Assembly (NCBI RefSeq): GCF_958301595.1
Contig: NZ_CATQJU010000001.1
Span: 1,054,001-1,118,000 of the forward strand
DNA length: 64,000 nt
Direction: 5' to 3'
From: Porphyromonas vaginalis
GTDB lineage: Bacteria; Bacteroidota; Bacteroidia; Bacteroidales; Porphyromonadaceae
Part shown: positions 1 to 9,124 of the stretch, in pieces
How positions within the stretch are numbered: position 1 is the first letter of the stretch
Layout: the number at the start of each line of letters is the position of its first letter
Program-made: the position numbers and the translations under genes
The notes under the pieces: model-generated
What the model was told of the DNA's origin: nothing
Databases searched by the model: none
What the model saw: the letters and a program-made list of their open reading frames with translations, nothing else

Positions 1-471
1 GTCGAGCCAAACGTCTACAAGGGTAGCCAGAGCAATCTCGGAGGAGACTGGATGGTAGGCATCGGTGTACAGGTGTCCATCCTCACGTGGGGAGATCGGA
101 TACACCAGGTACATATAGCCGACCAAGAGGTAGCCAAGGCGGAGCTGGAGCTGCAAGATGCTCAGGAGATGATCACCCTGCAGGTACAGCAAAACAGATT
201 TAAGCATGCCGAGGCACTTAAGAAGATGGAGCTGACGAAGCTCTCGAAGGAGCAGGCCGAGGAGAATCTCCGCATTACCAAAAACAACCTCCTGGAGGGG
301 ATGAACAGCGTCCGTGACATCCTCGAGGCGCAGACTATGTGGGAGAAAGCCGCCTCCGAAGATATCGACGCCCGCGTAGAGGCTGCCGTGACGCTCTCTG
401 AGCTTGAGAAGACCACCGGGGCGCTCTATCAGTATGCGACCGAGCATACACAGCCCCAAGAGGAGAAATAA
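1..471 (+). CDS. TolC-family outer membrane efflux channel, C-terminal part (5' truncated by window edge)
   Basis: The reading frame is open from base 1 and ends at a stop at 469-471, so only the last 156 residues are present. What remains is strongly helical and rich in Glu, Lys, Ala and Leu, like the second coiled-coil half of TolC-type outer membrane channels; it includes a stretch reading GDWMVGIGVQVSILTWGDR typical of the strand/helix boundary in Bacteroidota members. An RND adaptor and an RND pump follow directly in the same direction, so it is very likely the outer membrane exit duct of that pump. The internal ATG at 52 is not a real start because the frame continues upstream. Confidence 0.85.
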   Translation, partial: VEPNVYKGSQSNLGGDWMVGIGVQVSILTWGDRIHQVHIADQEVAKAELELQDAQEMITLQVQQNRFKHAEALKKMELTKLSKEQAEENLRITKNNLLEGMNSVRDILEAQTMWEKAASEDIDARVEAAVTLSELEKTTGALYQYATEHTQPQEEK

Positions 472-510
472 ATAGAAGATCAGAACTAGATAGAAAGATC
501 ACATCACAAT

Positions 511-1590
511 ATGCATACTAAAGAACTTAAGAGCTACTTGCTCCCAACGATATTACTCCTGCTAACCTTAGGCTCCACAACTGCCTGCAACAAGCAAGGA
601 GATCAGGATCAGAAGTCCGAAGCGGACAAAGTGATCCCCGTAACCATCGCGCAGGCTAAAGAGATGACCTTTATGCCGAGCGTTCGCTTCTCTGGTACAG
701 CCGAAGCCTCCAAGAGTGCCAATCTAGGCACCGCGCTACCCGGCAAGGTAGAGCGCATACGCTACAGCAAGGGGAGCTTTGTACCCAAGGGGGCCGTCAT
801 CGTAGAGATGTCGGACGAGATGCTATTACAGGCACAGGTGGAGAACGAAGCGATCAAGCGCGACTTCGACCGTGTCACACGTCTGAGAGAGAAAGAGAGC
901 ATCAGCCAGATGGACTACGACCATGTCAAGGCTAAGTACGATGCCTCTGTCGCTAAGGTCGCGATGCTCAAGAAGAATACCTCCATCGTGGCACCCTTTA
1001 GCGGAGTCATCACGGAGATCATGATCAACGAGGGTGAGACCTACGCTTTCACCCCCAGCCTCAGCAGTGATCTCAAGCTCGAGAGCGGGATCGTCGAGCT
1101 GCGCCAGATCAATCCACTCAAAGCGACCATCGAGGTCAATGAGAAGGATCTGAGCTATATAGAGAAGGGGCAGCAAGCCACGATCATCTTCGACGCTTAT
1201 CCCGATGAGCCCGCTACGGGTAAGATCTCTTACATCTCTCCAGTCCTCTCATCGATGACGCGTACCGCCTCTGTAGAGGTCAATATCCCGAATAGCAACA
1301 ACCGGCTCAAGCCTGGCATGTACTGCAATGTCTCTATTGCCCTGCCCGAGCGCGAGGGACTATTTGTACCCCTCAATGCGATCTATCGTCTGGCGGGTAC
1401 GGCTGAGGAGTTTGTCTTCAAGCTCAACGAAGATGGCACGACCGTGAGCCGCATCGCCGTGAAGCGTGGCGAGATTAAGGACGGTTGGGTTTACGTAGAC
1501 AGCAATGAGGTCAAGAGCGGCGACACCATCATCGTAGATGGCAAGAACAAGCTCAGCGATGGCTCTAAGGTAAACGTGGTGAAGAAGTAA
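511..1590 (+). CDS. RND efflux periplasmic adaptor, lipoprotein (HlyD/AcrA type)
   Basis: This is a 359-residue membrane fusion protein that would link the inner-membrane pump to the outer-membrane channel. The N-terminus is a lipoprotein signal with a lipobox ending LGSTTAC, so Cys26 should be lipidated. After it come a lipoyl-like half motif (residues ~75-105), a helical hairpin (~105-150), the returning lipoyl half (TSIVAPFSGVITEIMINEGE), a beta-barrel (~195-275) and a membrane-proximal C-terminal domain. It lies 39 bp after the channel gene and 4 bp before the pump gene, so the three are one operon. The substrate cannot be read from the sequence; drugs, detergents or bile-like compounds are usual for the family. 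Confidence 0.93.
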   Translation: MHTKELKSYLLPTILLLLTLGSTTACNKQGDQDQKSEADKVIPVTIAQAKEMTFMPSVRFSGTAEASKSANLGTALPGKVERIRYSKGSFVPKGAVIVEMSDEMLLQAQVENEAIKRDFDRVTRLREKESISQMDYDHVKAKYDASVAKVAMLKKNTSIVAPFSGVITEIMINEGETYAFTPSLSSDLKLESGIVELRQINPLKATIEVNEKDLSYIEKGQQATIIFDAYPDEPATGKISYISPVLSSMTRTASVEVNIPNSNNRLKPGMYCNVSIALPEREGLFVPLNAIYRLAGTAEEFVFKLNEDGTTVSRIAVKRGEIKDGWVYVDSNEVKSGDTIIVDGKNKLSDGSKVNVVKK

Positions 1591-1594
1591 GCCT

Positions 1595-4500
1595 ATGAAA
1601 CTTCCCGAATTTGGTGTAAAACGGCCCATTGCGGCGGCGATGATCTTCGTCGCCATACTGGTCATCGGTGTCTTCTCGCTGACGAAGCTACCGCTAGACC
1701 TGATGCCAAACATGGAGTTCCCCTCCCTGACGGTCATCACGGTCTACCCAGGAGCCTCAGCGATAGAGGTCGAAGAGCAGGTCTCCAAGCCTCTGGAGGC
1801 AGTGCTCTCCTCGGCGGAGAACCTCGTCGAGATCAAGTCTATCTCTAAGGAGAATGTCTCCTTCATACAGCTCCGCTACGAGTGGGAGGAGGATATTACG
1901 GCTGCGGCAAACAATGCTCGAGACCTCCTCGAGCTGGTTAAGTCCCGTATGCCGTCGCAAGCTTATACGCCGATCATCTATAAGATTAACGCCTCCATGA
2001 TGCCTATCCTCGGTTACGCAGTCAATGCGGACGAGAACTACAACGGACTGGAGGATATCGTCGAGGATCAGATCGCCTCAGCTCTGAGGAAGGTCGACGG
2101 CGTCGGTACGGTCATCTATCTAGGACAGCCTCAGCGTGAGATACGTGTCGAGATAGACCCCACGAGGATGCAGGCCTATGGCATGTCGGTGGCGCAGCTG
2201 TCGATGATGCTCAAGGCAAACAACATCAACGTACCCTCGGGCTTTGTCACGGAGGGTGCTTACGACTTTTCCGTGCGTATGCCTGGCAAGTACGAGAGCG
2301 TCGAGGAGCTGGAGAATACAGTCATCAAGGCGGTCAATGGTAGGGTAGTACGTGTCAAAGATGTCGCTACCGTCCGAGATACCTTTAAGGAGACCGATGC
2401 CTCAGCCTCTAACCATATAGGCAAGGGTATTGCCCTGCTCGTACAGAAGCAGTCTGGGGCCAATACGGTCGATGTGGTCGACGCAGTACGTGCTGAGATC
2501 ACTGAGATACAGAAGGATCTACCCTCAGATGTGCAGATCTTTGAGGTGATAGGTTCGGATGAGCTGGTTACTTCTTCAATCAACAATCTCAGCTCGTCAA
2601 TCTGGTACGCTCTAATCTTCGTGACCCTAGTGGTCTTGCTCTTCCTACGAGAGTGGAAGTCTAGTCTCATCGTCTTCCTGACGATGCCTGTGTCGCTGAT
2701 CTCGGCCTTTATCGTCATGAATGTGCTGGGCTACACGATTAATATCTTCTCACTCGTAGCACTTGTGATCGCTATCGGTATGGTGGTGGACAACGCCATC
2801 GTCGTACTCGAAAACATCACGCAGCACATCGAGCGAGGAGCCATGCCCAAGCAAGCGGCCATGTTTGGAGCCTCGGAGATGGGACTAGCCATTGCCGCCT
2901 CGACGCTGACCACAATCGTCGTCTTCCTCCCGCTCGTCTTCATGGGCGGTATCGTCGGTGTGATGTTTAAGCAGCTAGCCGTCCTGACGGTGACCTGTAT
3001 GATCACCTCCCTCTTTACCGCACTGGCACTGACCCCGATGCTCTCGAGCGTCTTGCTCAAGCCCGCACCTCGCAATGGCGAAGGCAAGAAGCACGGCAAG
3101 CTCTACAACTGGAGCGAGCGTATGTTCCAAAGCATCGAGCGTGTCTACCGCAACTTCCTCGGGTGGGCAGTCTTTCACAAGGGCATCACCCTCGTGTCGG
3201 CGCTAGTGATCTTTGTTTTAGTCCTCTTCTTAGGTAAGGCGGTCGGTACGGACTACATACCCGACATCGATGCGGGCTCTGTCTCTATCCAGTTTGAGAC
3301 GGAGCAGGGTACCTCACACAGGCTCACAGAGCAAGTCGGTAATCAGATAGTCCAGCTACTGCAGGAGCAAGTGCCAGAGGTTGCCGAGGGTGGTATCGCC
3401 AGCATCACGGGACAGACCGATGATGGCGTCCTGACTGCCGTCGGCTTTAAAGAGGGTAAGAACATCGGTACCATCTTTTGCCACCTCAAGCCTGTCGATG
3501 AGCGTAAGCGCAGTAGTCAGCAGATAGCAGACGATATACGTCCGCTCATTGAGGCGATCCCTGAGATTGAGAAGGTGACCGTCTCTGGTGGTAGTGCTAT
3601 GGCGACCGCGCTGACTGGCAATAGAGCGCCGATTGAGTTTGTCATCTATGGCAAAGACATCGACCAGATGAATCAAGTTGCCTTTGAGATCGAGCGCAAG
3701 GCGAAGGAGTGCCCTGAGTTTGCCAATGTTGAGGCGCTTGTCTCGGCAGGCAATCGTGAGGTGCACATCCGCGTGGACAAGGACAAAGCCTCTCAGATGG
3801 CTCTCAACCCAGGCGTGATCGGCATACAGGTACGCGAGAACCTCTATGGAGCTAAGGCCGGTGCCTATACCGAAGATGGTACCGACTACGATATCCGCAT
3901 ACAGTATGCGCCTGACTATCGTAACTCAATCAGCAAGCTGCGCGAGATGCAGGTGACCAACCTTCTGGGACAGCAGGTGCCACTGATTGCCGTGGCTGAT
4001 ATTCAGGAGAAGGAGGGACCCGTACAGATCGAGCGACTCACCCAGCAGCGCTATGTCAAGGTCACAAGCAACCTCAACGGCATCTCGCTCGGGGATGGCG
4101 CTAAGATTGCGGAGCAGATCATCGATGAGCTCGAGACACCACAAGGGGTAACCGTCTCGCTAGGCGGTCAGGTGGAGGATCAGGGTGATACTTTCTCTTC
4201 GCTCACACTTATCTTCATCATCGGACTGCTCCTAGTCTTTATGGTGATGGCTGCTCAGTTTGAGTCGCTGCTCGATCCCTTTATCATCCTCTTTGCGATA
4301 CCCTTTACCCTCGTAGGCGTTATCTTAGCCTTCCTCATTACTGGTACCACGCTCAGTGTCGTGACCTTCATCGGGCTCATTATGCTCGTAGGTATCGTGG
4401 TGAACAATGGTATCGTCCTCGTGGACTACAGCAATATGCTCGTGCGTCGTGGCTATACGATACGAGATGCGGTGATGGAGTCCGGTCGCTCACGCTTGCG

Positions 4501-4735
4501 TCCTGTCTTGATGACCTCTATGACCACCATACTCGGTATGCTACCGATGGCACTCAGTAGAGGTATGGGTAAGGAACTCTATGCACCGCTAGGCATCACC
4601 ATCATCGGAGGTCTCCTGATCTCTATGCTCGTGACGCTCATCTTGGTGCCCACAGCCTATGCTGCTGTGCACCAGCGCAAGCTCAATAGAGAGCGCAGAG
4701 TAACTAGATTGAGGAAACACATTAAGAATAACTAG
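1595..4735 (+). CDS. RND multidrug efflux pump, AcrB/HAE1 family
   Basis: This 1046-residue proton-driven inner-membrane transporter has the full HAE1 length. It shows the classic duplicated layout: TM1 near residue 15, a large periplasmic loop, a cluster of TM helices at ~335-540, a second periplasmic loop, and TM helices at ~870-1035. The TM4 proton-relay motif reads GMVVDNAIVVLENI, with Asp near residue 399 and Asn where AcrB has a second Asp; this VDN form is common in the family. The paired TM10 motif GIVVNNGIVLVDYSN is present. The gene starts 4 bp after the adaptor and is followed one base after its stop by a small PII-like gene. A role in drug or toxic-compound export is inferred from family and operon. 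Confidence 0.95.
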   Translation: MKLPEFGVKRPIAAAMIFVAILVIGVFSLTKLPLDLMPNMEFPSLTVITVYPGASAIEVEEQVSKPLEAVLSSAENLVEIKSISKENVSFIQLRYEWEEDITAAANNARDLLELVKSRMPSQAYTPIIYKINASMMPILGYAVNADENYNGLEDIVEDQIASALRKVDGVGTVIYLGQPQREIRVEIDPTRMQAYGMSVAQLSMMLKANNINVPSGFVTEGAYDFSVRMPGKYESVEELENTVIKAVNGRVVRVKDVATVRDTFKETDASASNHIGKGIALLVQKQSGANTVDVVDAVRAEITEIQKDLPSDVQIFEVIGSDELVTSSINNLSSSIWYALIFVTLVVLLFLREWKSSLIVFLTMPVSLISAFIVMNVLGYTINIFSLVALVIAIGMVVDNAIVVLENITQHIERGAMPKQAAMFGASEMGLAIAASTLTTIVVFLPLVFMGGIVGVMFKQLAVLTVTCMITSLFTALALTPMLSSVLLKPAPRNGEGKKHGKLYNWSERMFQSIERVYRNFLGWAVFHKGITLVSALVIFVLVLFLGKAVGTDYIPDIDAGSVSIQFETEQGTSHRLTEQVGNQIVQLLQEQVPEVAEGGIASITGQTDDGVLTAVGFKEGKNIGTIFCHLKPVDERKRSSQQIADDIRPLIEAIPEIEKVTVSGGSAMATALTGNRAPIEFVIYGKDIDQMNQVAFEIERKAKECPEFANVEALVSAGNREVHIRVDKDKASQMALNPGVIGIQVRENLYGAKAGAYTEDGTDYDIRIQYAPDYRNSISKLREMQVTNLLGQQVPLIAVADIQEKEGPVQIERLTQQRYVKVTSNLNGISLGDGAKIAEQIIDELETPQGVTVSLGGQVEDQGDTFSSLTLIFIIGLLLVFMVMAAQFESLLDPFIILFAIPFTLVGVILAFLITGTTLSVVTFIGLIMLVGIVVNNGIVLVDYSNMLVRRGYTIRDAVMESGRSRLRPVLMTSMTTILGMLPMALSRGMGKELYAPLGITIIGGLLISMLVTLILVPTAYAAVHQRKLNRERRVTRLRKHIKNN

Positions 4736-4736
4736 T

Positions 4737-5087
4737 ATGAGATTTATCTATATCACCTGCAATGTCAGTATGCAGGAGCAGATGGAGTCGCTCCTGCGGG
4801 AGCTGGAGATAAGTGTCTACCAAGTCATCCCGAAGGCACTCGCTGAGAGCAACTTCGACATCCCGCACAAGGATACCGCCGTATGGCCGGGCTTCAACAC
4901 TTGCCTGCTGGTGCAGGAGGCAGACGCCGCTAAGAGTGATGCCCTCCTAGCACGTATCCGCGAGATGAATGCTCAGGCATACAACAACAGCGAACTCATC
5001 GCTGCATACCTCTGGTCTATCGACTTCCACATAGCACCAGAGCCCATCACGCCCGTGCAGGAGCGTGACCCATTAAGTGGAGCGTAA
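4737..5087 (+). CDS. Small PII-like / ferredoxin-fold conserved protein linked to RND pump
   Basis: This gene encodes 116 residues with no signal peptide or membrane segment. The pattern of a beta strand (MRFIYITCN), helix (MQEQMESLLRELEI), strands and a second helix (AKSDALLARIREMNAQ) resembles PII/CutA-like alpha-beta sandwiches of the DUF3240 kind that often follow RND pump genes. That assignment comes from pattern and position only. The ATG lies one base after the pump stop codon, so translation is probably coupled. A sensor or accessory role for the pump is plausible, but no ligand motif is visible. A strong hairpin 30 bp downstream ends the operon. Confidence 0.7.
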   Translation: MRFIYITCNVSMQEQMESLLRELEISVYQVIPKALAESNFDIPHKDTAVWPGFNTCLLVQEADAAKSDALLARIREMNAQAYNNSELIAAYLWSIDFHIAPEPITPVQERDPLSGA

Positions 5088-5116
5088 GCTACATTTAGTA
5101 TGTGATTGGAGAGAAT

Positions 5117-5148
5117 GCGTCAGAGTCGCTTGTACTCTGGCGCTTTCT
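5117..5148 (+). terminator. Rho-independent terminator of the efflux operon
   Basis: A 10-bp stem, GCGTCAGAGT (5117-5126) with ACTCTGGCGC (5134-5143, one G-U pair), encloses a 7-nt loop and is followed by TTTCTT. It sits 30 bp after the last efflux-operon gene. Confidence 0.85.
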
Positions 5149-5404
5149 TGGTATGACATGCCCGTCATACCGAAAGTAGGTTAGAAAACTTTTGTTTCCC
5201 GACCTACTCGATTCTATTTCAAAGCCGTAGCACCACCACGTATGGTGCTATGGTCTTTTCTATTGGTCGCCCAGCCGAAATGAGCTAACTATCAGGAACA
5301 CTTGGATGAAACTAAGTTTCATGGGTAAGAAGCTGGAGTTTCATTCGAAGGAAACTTTATCGGACAGCAATAAAATAGAAATGAGCGGTAACGCCATTGC
5401 AAAA
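5149..5404. other. Intergenic stretch with two further hairpins
   Basis: No credible gene is present. There are two more inverted repeats: AGTAGGT (5175-5181) with ACCTACT (5202-5208), and TAGCACCA (5228-5235) with TGGTGCTA (5243-5250). The second is followed by a T-rich run and may act as a backup terminator. The rest up to the IS30 insertion shows nothing recognisable. Confidence 0.5.
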
Positions 5405-5554
5405 CGTATTTTCCACTCCAAAATGCAATTTGGAGTGGAGCTCGCCCTGCTCCGGACGCCCCCTCCTCTCCTAGGAGGGCGGGAGGAGCAGGTAGCGAGC
5501 TGTCGAGACGAAAAAAGGGACGATGCGCTCACCGTCCCTTTAAGGTTAATGCAG

Positions 5555-5562
5555 TATATTTG
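5555..5562 (+). promoter_or_regulatory. -7 box of IS30 transposase promoter (copy 1)
   Basis: TATATTTG matches the Bacteroidota -7 consensus TAnnTTTG. It lies just after the internal hairpin and 33 bp before the transposase ATG. The same box is present in copy 2. Confidence 0.65.
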
Positions 5563-5594
5563 CTGTGGAAACAAAAACTTAGCTATATACAAGT

Positions 5595-6566
5595 ATGCAT
5601 CTAACCCAAGCGCAAAGATACGAAATTGCTGCTCTTCTGAAGACTAACACGCCTCAAAAAAAGATCGCAGAGGTCATAGGAGTACACCCTAGCACCATCT
5701 GTAGAGAGATTAAGAGGAACTTGACACCCGCTGGCAACTATAGCCCTACTCAGGCTCAGATGTTTGCCAAAGAGCGACAAGACTGGAAGAACAAGGCAAG
5801 AGCTAAATTGACGAACGCTATGAAAGCTGATATTGTCCAGTGCATTGTAGAGCATAAATGGTCTCCAGAGCAAATTGCTGGAAGGCGAAAGCTGGAAGGC
5901 AAGCCGATGGTCGGTAAGACATCCATTTACAAGTTCCTGCATCAAGACAAGAAAGCTGGAGGCAAGCTTTACAAACACACAAGGCATGGGCTAGCTTATC
6001 GCAAGCGACGCCTTGCCGTCCCAATAAAAACAGACTGGCCTAAGCGAAAGTCCATAGAGACTCGTCCTGAGTGCATTGACCAGAAGGCTCGAGTAGGAGA
6101 TTTTGAGATGGATACCATTATAGGCAAAGAGCAGAAAGGAGCAATTCTAACGCTTGTAGAGCGTGTTACAGGCTTTACTATCATACGACTTCTGGAGCAT
6201 GGCAAGGATGCCAAAGCTCTCGCCAGAGAGGTGAATAAAGCTCTGAGGTACTACAAGAAGATGGGACTGCTACACTCGATCACAACCGACAATGGAAGTG
6301 AGTTTGCCAAGTTTAAGACCATAGAGAGGTCTCTCAAAACGCCCGTCTACTTTGCCCACCCCTATCAATCCTGGGATAAGCCTCATATTGAGTACCTAAA
6401 CAAACTGCTACGCCAGTTTATTCCTAAGGCCTCTACTTTCGAAGACTTAACTGACGCTGACCTTAGACGCTTTCAGAACCTACTAAACAATAGACCCCGT
6501 AAAAACCTAAACTATAAGACACCCAATGAAGTCATCAAAAACATCATTCTTGAGAAATTGCATTAG
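5595..6566 (+). CDS. IS30-family transposase (copy 1)
   Basis: This is a 323-residue DDE transposase that cuts and joins the element ends. An N-terminal helix-turn-helix (residues ~1-45, including the segment PQKKIAEVIGVHPSTICREI) is followed by the catalytic core. The first Asp is in GDFEMDTIIG, the second in HSITTDNGSEFA, and the Glu in KPHIEYLNKLLRQFIPK. The last block is a variant of the usual IS30 form, but the Glu and the LLRQ-PK segment are kept. The protein appears identical to copy 2. Nothing suggests inactivation. Confidence 0.95.
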   Translation: MHLTQAQRYEIAALLKTNTPQKKIAEVIGVHPSTICREIKRNLTPAGNYSPTQAQMFAKERQDWKNKARAKLTNAMKADIVQCIVEHKWSPEQIAGRRKLEGKPMVGKTSIYKFLHQDKKAGGKLYKHTRHGLAYRKRRLAVPIKTDWPKRKSIETRPECIDQKARVGDFEMDTIIGKEQKGAILTLVERVTGFTIIRLLEHGKDAKALAREVNKALRYYKKMGLLHSITTDNGSEFAKFKTIERSLKTPVYFAHPYQSWDKPHIEYLNKLLRQFIPKASTFEDLTDADLRRFQNLLNNRPRKNLNYKTPNEVIKNIILEKLH

Positions 6567-6598
6567 CGGGTGGAATGTACGAAATCGAAGAGGCGAGG

Positions 6599-6626
6599 TT
6601 TGATGTCGCTCATTTTAGTACCTTTG
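6599..6626 (+). promoter_or_regulatory. Promoter of sigma-54 activator gene, immediately after IS30
   Basis: A TTTG (6599-6602) and a TACCTTTG -7 box (6619-6626) lie between the IS end at 6581 and the ATG at 6632. The start site predicted a few bases after the -7 box nearly coincides with the ATG, so the transcript would have almost no leader. The promoter core survives the insertion; anything upstream of 6582 has been replaced by IS sequence. Confidence 0.6.
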
Positions 6627-6631
6627 CACCT

Positions 6632-7873
6632 ATGAATGTGGATCTACAGCAGGTGATGCAGCGCTTTGGTATCGTGGGACGCAATCCGAGCTTCCTACGA
6701 GCTATCGAGACGGCCGTACAGGTCGCCCCGACAGACCTCTCTGTGCTGGTGACTGGCGAGAGCGGTGTCGGCAAGGAGTTCTTCCCCAAGATCATACACG
6801 CTTACAGCCTCCGCAAGCATCAAGGCTATGTGGCGGTCAACTGTGGTGCGATCCCTGAGGGTACGATCGACTCCGAGCTCTTCGGGCACCGCAAGGGTTC
6901 CTTCACGGGTGCTATCTCCGACCGCAAGGGTTACTTTGAGGAGGCGGATGGGGGCACTATCTTCCTCGATGAAGTGGGGGAGCTACCGCTTGCCACGCAG
7001 GCTCGTCTGCTCCGTGTCTTGGAGTCGGGAGAGTTTATCCCCGTAGGTGCCAGCAAACCTCTCAAGACCGATGTGCGAGTGGTCGCTGCAACCAATGTCA
7101 ATATACAGGAGGCGATCGCTCGTGGACGCTTTCGCGAAGACCTCTACTATCGTCTCAGCACGGTGCCTATCGTAGTGCCTCCGCTACGTAAGCGGCAGGA
7201 GGACATTGTTCTGCTCTTCAAGCTCTTTGCTTCGCTCAGTGCGGAGAAGAACCAAATCCCGATGCTCGAGATCACGCCCGAAGCGGAAGAGTTGTTACGA
7301 CGCTACCCTTGGCCGGGCAACATACGCGAGCTGCGCAACTTGACAGACCGTATCAGCATCTTGGAGTATGACCGACATCTGACGGCTGAAGACCTTCGAG
7401 GCTATCTGCCTGAGAGACCGCAGGAGCTGAGCACTTCGCTAGTCCCCGTGGAGCGTCAGTCGGAGGAGCGTAGCTTTGCCAATGAGCGAGAGATACTTTA
7501 CCAGGTGCTTTTCGACATGAAGCGAGACATCACCTCGCTCAAGCAGACCATCGCCACGATGCGTCAGGAGCCTCACTACGAGCCGATCCATACGACGCTC
7601 GTGCCTGCCGAGATGGAGCCCATGCACACTGAGGCCGAGGAGGTGACCGAGCCAGATCCAGAGCCTTACCTAGAGCCTTACAAGGAGTTGACAGAGAAAT
7701 CTGTAGAGAAGTCTCTCTTACCCGACAGACCGATGACCATCGACGAGGCTGAGCGCATACTGATCAAGCGTGCCTTGGAGCGACACGGGGGCAATAAGAC
7801 AGAAGCTGCTGAGGAGCTAAACATATCGCCACGAACGCTATACCGTAAACTGCGAAGCTATGGTGAGGAGTAA
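6632..7873 (+). CDS. Sigma-54-dependent transcriptional activator (NtrC family, no receiver domain)
   Basis: This AAA+ activator of RNA polymerase with sigma-54 has 413 residues from the ATG at 6632. An in-frame ATG at 6575 lies inside the IS30 end, so it is an artefact of the insertion. The AAA+ core begins almost at once: Walker A GESGVGKE, a GSFTGA loop (the family form is GAFTGA; Ala is replaced by Ser, and the sigma-54-contacting residues are kept), and Walker B GGTIFLDEVGEL. A long acidic linker (~280-370) leads to a Fis-type helix-turn-helix at the end (NKTEAAEELNISPRTLYRKL). There is no receiver or PAS domain, so how it is switched on is unknown. It overlaps lptE by 14 bp. Confidence 0.92.
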   Translation: MNVDLQQVMQRFGIVGRNPSFLRAIETAVQVAPTDLSVLVTGESGVGKEFFPKIIHAYSLRKHQGYVAVNCGAIPEGTIDSELFGHRKGSFTGAISDRKGYFEEADGGTIFLDEVGELPLATQARLLRVLESGEFIPVGASKPLKTDVRVVAATNVNIQEAIARGRFREDLYYRLSTVPIVVPPLRKRQEDIVLLFKLFASLSAEKNQIPMLEITPEAEELLRRYPWPGNIRELRNLTDRISILEYDRHLTAEDLRGYLPERPQELSTSLVPVERQSEERSFANEREILYQVLFDMKRDITSLKQTIATMRQEPHYEPIHTTLVPAEMEPMHTEAEEVTEPDPEPYLEPYKELTEKSVEKSLLPDRPMTIDEAERILIKRALERHGGNKTEAAEELNISPRTLYRKLRSYGEE

Positions 7874-8381
7874 GCTACTATACATAATAGGTGTCGTGAT
7901 GCTCCTACTGATGGGGACGAGCTGCTCGATCAAGTATAAGTTCAATGGAGCTACCATCGACTACACGCGTATCAAGACGGTGACGATCGAGGACTTTCCC
8001 AATCAGGCTCCGCTGGTCTATCCGCCTCTGTCGCAGATGTTTTCGGAGCGACTGAGAGATCAGTTCCGACGTAATACACGTCTTGAACCAGTTCAGACGA
8101 ATGGGGACTTGGTTCTCGAGGGTGCCATCGTCGGGTATGAGCTTACCCCTATGGCGATGCAGGAGGATGCGCTCTCGGCGATGACACGCTTCACGATCAC
8201 CGTGCGCGTATCGTACACCAATATGGTTGAGGAGAAAAAGAGTTTCTCAGGGCGCACCTTTACCTCCTCGCAAGAGTTTGACAGCAACAACCTCTTCTCA
8301 GACATTCAGGAGGGGCTGGCTAATGAGCTGATTGACGATCTGGTCAAGCAGATCTTTAACGCCACTGTAGAGGACTGGTAG
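7860..8381 (+). CDS. lptE: LptE-like LPS-assembly lipoprotein
   Basis: This 173-residue protein has a lipoprotein signal ending LMGTSC (Cys22). The body resembles the LptE family of Bacteroidota: a small alpha/beta outer-membrane lipoprotein that plugs the LptD barrel and helps deliver lipopolysaccharide to the surface. The segment TVTIEDFPNQAPLVYPPLSQ and the later QEFDSN segment fit that family. It overlaps the sigma-54 activator by 14 bp and abuts the following TPR gene, an order I recall as conserved in Bacteroidota. The function is assigned from family resemblance and gene order, not from a decisive motif. Confidence 0.82.
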   Translation: MVRSKLLYIIGVVMLLLMGTSCSIKYKFNGATIDYTRIKTVTIEDFPNQAPLVYPPLSQMFSERLRDQFRRNTRLEPVQTNGDLVLEGAIVGYELTPMAMQEDALSAMTRFTITVRVSYTNMVEEKKSFSGRTFTSSQEFDSNNLFSDIQEGLANELIDDLVKQIFNATVEDW

Positions 8382-8389
8382 TGAAGACG

Positions 8390-9100
8390 ATGACGCTAGA
8401 CGAGCTGAATAGGCTGACGGCTCACCCTGAGGAGCTCAGCCGCCACACGCTCTCGCCACTGGCCGAGCTGGTGGAGACCTATCCCTATGCGCAGAGCATC
8501 GTGATGCTCTACCTACTCAATCTGTCGATCCTCGGTGACCTGCGCTACGAAGCGGAGCTGCAGCGTTGGGCTCCCCACCTACCTAGTCGCGAGAAGCTCT
8601 ACCTGCTAGCTCGGTTGCACATGCCGCTAGCAGACTTGACGCCCGTGCTGGCTCACGACCCATCAGACTCCTTTGCTCTCGTAGATCAATATCTGCGCAA
8701 GGTGGCCGAGCGCGAAGGCCCGCTCTCGAACGAGCTAGAGTACGACACGGCAGAAGCTCTCCCCACGGAGGAGCATACCCCAGACTACTTCTCACAAGCG
8801 GAGTACGAGTCGGCACCCTCAGATATGTCGCTCTCGGGGCTTCTCGCCACACCTTCACCAGAAAGCGCGTCAGCTGCCGACGCCGCTCCGCAGCCTATGG
8901 CACCGCCATCCGATGATGCGGAGCCGAGTGATACGCTTTTTACCGAAACACTAGCCTCCATCTACATCAAACAGGGGCATTATGAGCGAGCAAAACGAAT
9001 TATTGAGGGGCTAAGCTTGAAATTTCCAGAAAAAATTAGTTACTTTGCAGTTCAATTGAACTTTCTCGAGAAGCTAATCGACAATGCTTCTCACTCATAA
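8390..9100 (+). CDS. Conserved TPR-like cytoplasmic protein upstream of secG
   Basis: About 236 residues. A GTG at 8381 overlapping the lptE stop is the alternative start; the ATG at 8390 fits the N-terminus MTLDELNRLTAHPEEL better, from my memory of relatives that begin this way. The N-terminal half is helical (LVETYPYAQSIVMLYLLNLS). The middle (~125-180) is a Pro, Ala, Ser and Glu-rich linker. The C-terminus has one TPR-like helix pair (ASIYIKQGHYERAKRIIEGL). It sits between lptE and secG in one operon. No specific function is known to me; a scaffold role is the most that can be said. Confidence 0.75.
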   Translation: MTLDELNRLTAHPEELSRHTLSPLAELVETYPYAQSIVMLYLLNLSILGDLRYEAELQRWAPHLPSREKLYLLARLHMPLADLTPVLAHDPSDSFALVDQYLRKVAEREGPLSNELEYDTAEALPTEEHTPDYFSQAEYESAPSDMSLSGLLATPSPESASAADAAPQPMAPPSDDAEPSDTLFTETLASIYIKQGHYERAKRIIEGLSLKFPEKISYFAVQLNFLEKLIDNASHS

Positions 9101-9124
9101 ATACGCATTCATAGACTAGTAGAC

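Larger units (their letters stand above)
5405..6581 (+). mobile_element. IS30-family insertion sequence, copy 1 (1177 bp)
   Basis: The boundaries were set by comparing the two copies in the window (the other is at 29666-30842). Identity starts at CGTATTTTCCACTCC and ends at GGGTGGAATGTACG, which are imperfect inverted repeats matching at 11 of 14 positions. The insertion is flanked by the 3-bp direct repeat AAA (5402-5404 and 6582-6584). Inside are a GC-rich hairpin and an AAAGGGACG...CGTCCCTTT hairpin upstream of the transposase, which could block read-through transcription from outside. One intact transposase gene fills most of the element. Confidence 0.93.

Noticed and set aside
5306-5647. 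A 113-codon ORF running into the IS30 end
   Set aside because: It is mostly IS terminal sequence and overlaps the transposase start; the same peptide reappears at the second IS copy.
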